Source: Paralvinella palmiformis (taxonomy: Eukaryota > Annelida > Polychaeta > Terebellida > Alvinellidae). Taken from it: 64,000 bases of DNA. Below the pieces are notes generated by a model that was not told the DNA's origin, did not search any database, and was given only the letters and a program-made list of their open reading frames with translations. Of the stretch, positions 61,827 to 64,000 are shown one piece after another (positions within the stretch are counted from its first letter, which is position 1; each line of letters starts with the position of its first letter). A program made the position numbers and the translations under genes. Location of the stretch: contig JAODUP010000568.1 of NCBI GenBank assembly GCA_025642065.1, positions 99,501 to 163,500 of the forward strand, read 5' to 3'.

Positions 61827-62000
61827 GGGGCTACTCCGTTGGCCACAAATCGCTCCCACCAGTGTTCGAATCTCGGCGTGGGCATATCTGAAGGTTGTTT
61901 CATCTTTGACTTCGTTTCATTACATCTGGGGATCGCTCGGCCAGTTTAGGCTACCTTGTGTACAAACGTGGACGTAAAACATCAATCATCATCATCATCA
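61827..62000 (+). mobile_element. SINE-A copy
   Basis: Plus-strand copy with head GGGGCTACTCCGTTGG, B box GTGTTCGAATCTCGGCGTGG, TTTGACTTCGTTTCATTAC, GCTCGGCCAGTTTAGGCTAC and an ATC tail (61980-61999). The A-box region is degenerate. Possible worn duplication: CACATGAGGTATAAC / CACAGAAAGCATAAT. Confidence 0.88.
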
Positions 62001-62725
62001 CAGAAAGCATAATCAGATGTAACTGACAATGGCCATAAAACTATTATGAGCTTAATAATGATTGAACGAATGATGAAGATAAGCTGTTTCCTCTGTGGTT
62101 GGATGATGAACTCGTCAACGTGTTTTCAAACGGCTACTTGGATCAGGGATACGAATAGCAGAGTATCAACTGATCTAAGACAAGGTCATTGATAATATTA
62201 GTTAATCGGTAAGGGGCAAATTATACCAAACAACAGACATCTAGATAGATCAGTGACTTTTAACTGTTTCAATTATCTATTTCAAGCACTCACCAGCATA
62301 AGACACATCCTCCTCCCTTGCATTAAGTTTAGTAATTATCCAGGCAGTGACTTATAACTGTTTTTTTTTCTTCAATTATTTGATTGATTTCCTAATCAGC
62401 ACTGATCCTACGAAGACGTCCTTATTTTATTGACTACCTAATCAACAGGTGAGTAAGACAGCTAACCAAGAGATGACATATGAATTTCGCCTTTATTTAA
62501 ATGAATGTACCATAATATTAAGCGTATATACTGTTAATAGTAAGATCATTCCTACAGACGATGATGATCTATTAATGGCGACAAACAAGTTGTTGTCAAT
62601 TATTATTATAATCCATACAAGACGGATTTACTTTTAAGTATGTTTTAAATGATTGTATTATTTTATTTCAGTTAGACAATGTTTTCTTGAGCTTCTATTC
62701 ATAAATCGTATTATGATTATTTTGA

Positions 62726-62779
<54 letters not shown>

Positions 62780-63784
62780 CTAAATAATAATTAAAACTAC
62801 GACCTCAATTATAATTATCTGGTTTATGTAGTAATCAACATTGCTGGCAGACTAAGTCGATCTTCATCTTAATTAATGAGGTTATTCCTTAAGAATGTAA
62901 CATTGTCTTAGGTGGCTAATAGGCTTTGAATAAAATACGGCTTCTGTCTCAATTAATTGCTCGCTCTCAAATAACATCTAGAATGTTTGTTTGTTTGTTT
63001 ATTTGTTTGTTTGTTGCTGAACTCACGGTATCCTAACAACTACCTGCGGTTACACTTTTAGCCAATGAAGAGATTATTAAACCAGTGTTATTCGGCAACA
63101 TTTTGAGGATGTTTGTAACTTTTCTCACTATAAACGCGTAGGGATATAACGTTCTGACGTCGCGTGCTGAAGTGAACAGTATCAGATAATTAATGACGTG
63201 ACGACTGTATGCCAGAGAGTTATTAATGTATCAGCGCTGAAATATAATTTGAAAGTGTGTGACAAACTGAACTGTGTATTCAAACCAACGACGGATATCA
63301 AAAGGTATAAAGCTCCATTGTGGTTCACTACAATATTCCACATAGAGAGATGATATAGTTCAACCAGAAATGGATATCACACGGTTTAGGGCTAAACATT
63401 TATCATTAACGATGAACGGTCAAGTGCGATATATTCTCTTGGTAAAGGACTAACAGGAAGTCATTTGTTTCAACCTAATCTAACCGAGTATTCCTTTCGG
63501 GCCCAAAATACCCTTATAATCAAATAGATGCCTTTTACCAAATGAAACTGGGTAATGTTTGGTGTTTTATGTCAGACAGAATAGGATACATCTTAACTCA
63601 GCCTATTATCAGAATACAAAGGTCTGTTATAAACACAATTTCATTCAATCGGCTTACGCATCTTTAAACAATAGCAATATTGTGCATAGAATAATTAATA
63701 CTTTCTGTAACTTATCTTATACAGTTACTTTTAAATATCATGTTTTGAAATAGGTCTATTGGCGAGTAGTCGACACGAATAATA
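62001..63784. other. Non-coding with one (AT)n tract
   Basis: AT run at 62729-62777 and a TTTG run at 62986-63014. Short frames at 62449-62637 and 63559-63753 carry no recognisable motif. Confidence 0.45.
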
Positions 63785-63798
63785 ATGGATTATGATTG

Positions 63799-63905
<107 letters not shown>

Positions 63906-64000
63906 TGTGTTTTAAAACACAGGCACAGAGAATCTCGATCCTAAAATTTAAAATTTTTTCGGGGTTTTCCTAAAAGGGACGGGGAATCCAAAATCGCCTA
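63906..64000. other. Odd terminal sequence; possible start of repeat R or contig edge
   Basis: GTGTTTTAAAACACAGGCAC and AGAGAATCTCGATCCTAAA resemble the start of repeat R with a ~20-bp deletion. The last ~50 bp are rich in short homopolymers (AAATTTTTTCGGGG, AAAAGGGACGGGG), unlike the rest of the window and like low-quality read ends. Confidence 0.3.

Overview
Eukaryotic, AT-rich, gene-poor nuclear DNA, most probably from a mollusc or another lophotrochozoan invertebrate. The evidence for that is the dense microsatellites, several tRNA-derived SINE families, many decayed non-LTR retrotransposons with 3' tails ending in ATT repeats, and a pseudogene of a large invertebrate-typical repetitive protein family. 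The species cannot be named from the sequence. There are no operons, bacterial signals, rRNA genes or CRISPR arrays, and I found no convincing intact host gene. Nearly all open frames are microsatellite translations or retrotransposon remains, so the window reads as intergenic or deep intronic DNA.

Layout. 0-8 kb: an L2/CR1-like LINE 3' end, two diverged copies of a ~1.1-1.2 kb segment (1375-2461 and 6717-7934), a SINE and a candidate MITE. 8-22 kb: L2-like relics, an RNase H-type LINE 3' end, a Penelope-like GIY-YIG fragment, a long CT microsatellite, copy 1 of an unclassified ~0.78 kb repeat ('repeat R', 15834-16614), a LINE RT fragment and a DNA-transposon end. 22-33 kb: mostly quiet AT-rich DNA, a third copy of the first segment (27095-27720), a second duplicated pair (26400-26830 and 28925-29440) whose second member carries a TA-flanked MITE, ~0.8 kb of simple repeats, and a 2.7 kb LINE relic lacking its reverse transcriptase. 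33-37 kb: a 3.2 kb LINE with two ORFs and internal deletions, minus strand. 38-41 kb: a widely spaced inverted repeat. 43-46 kb: SINEs. 46.3-49.7 kb: the most unusual item, a decayed minus-strand copy of a >1000-residue uncharacterised protein family. 51-56 kb: SINEs, copy 2 of repeat R, a MITE with ~170 bp inverted ends, a SINE whose tail resembles a local LINE tail, and the best-preserved L2-like LINE. 56-64 kb: microsatellites, a (TAC)-tailed LINE, two SINEs, another LINE 3' end, and a GT tract followed by odd terminal sequence.

How the parts relate. The elements form layers. Old segment duplications were later hit by MITEs, SINEs copied by LINE machinery (target-site duplications are visible) and microsatellites growing from LINE tails. 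Interpretation rests on reading translations and repeats by eye. Family assignments are from recalled motif patterns, not database searches, and boundaries are approximate unless a duplication or inverted end fixes them.
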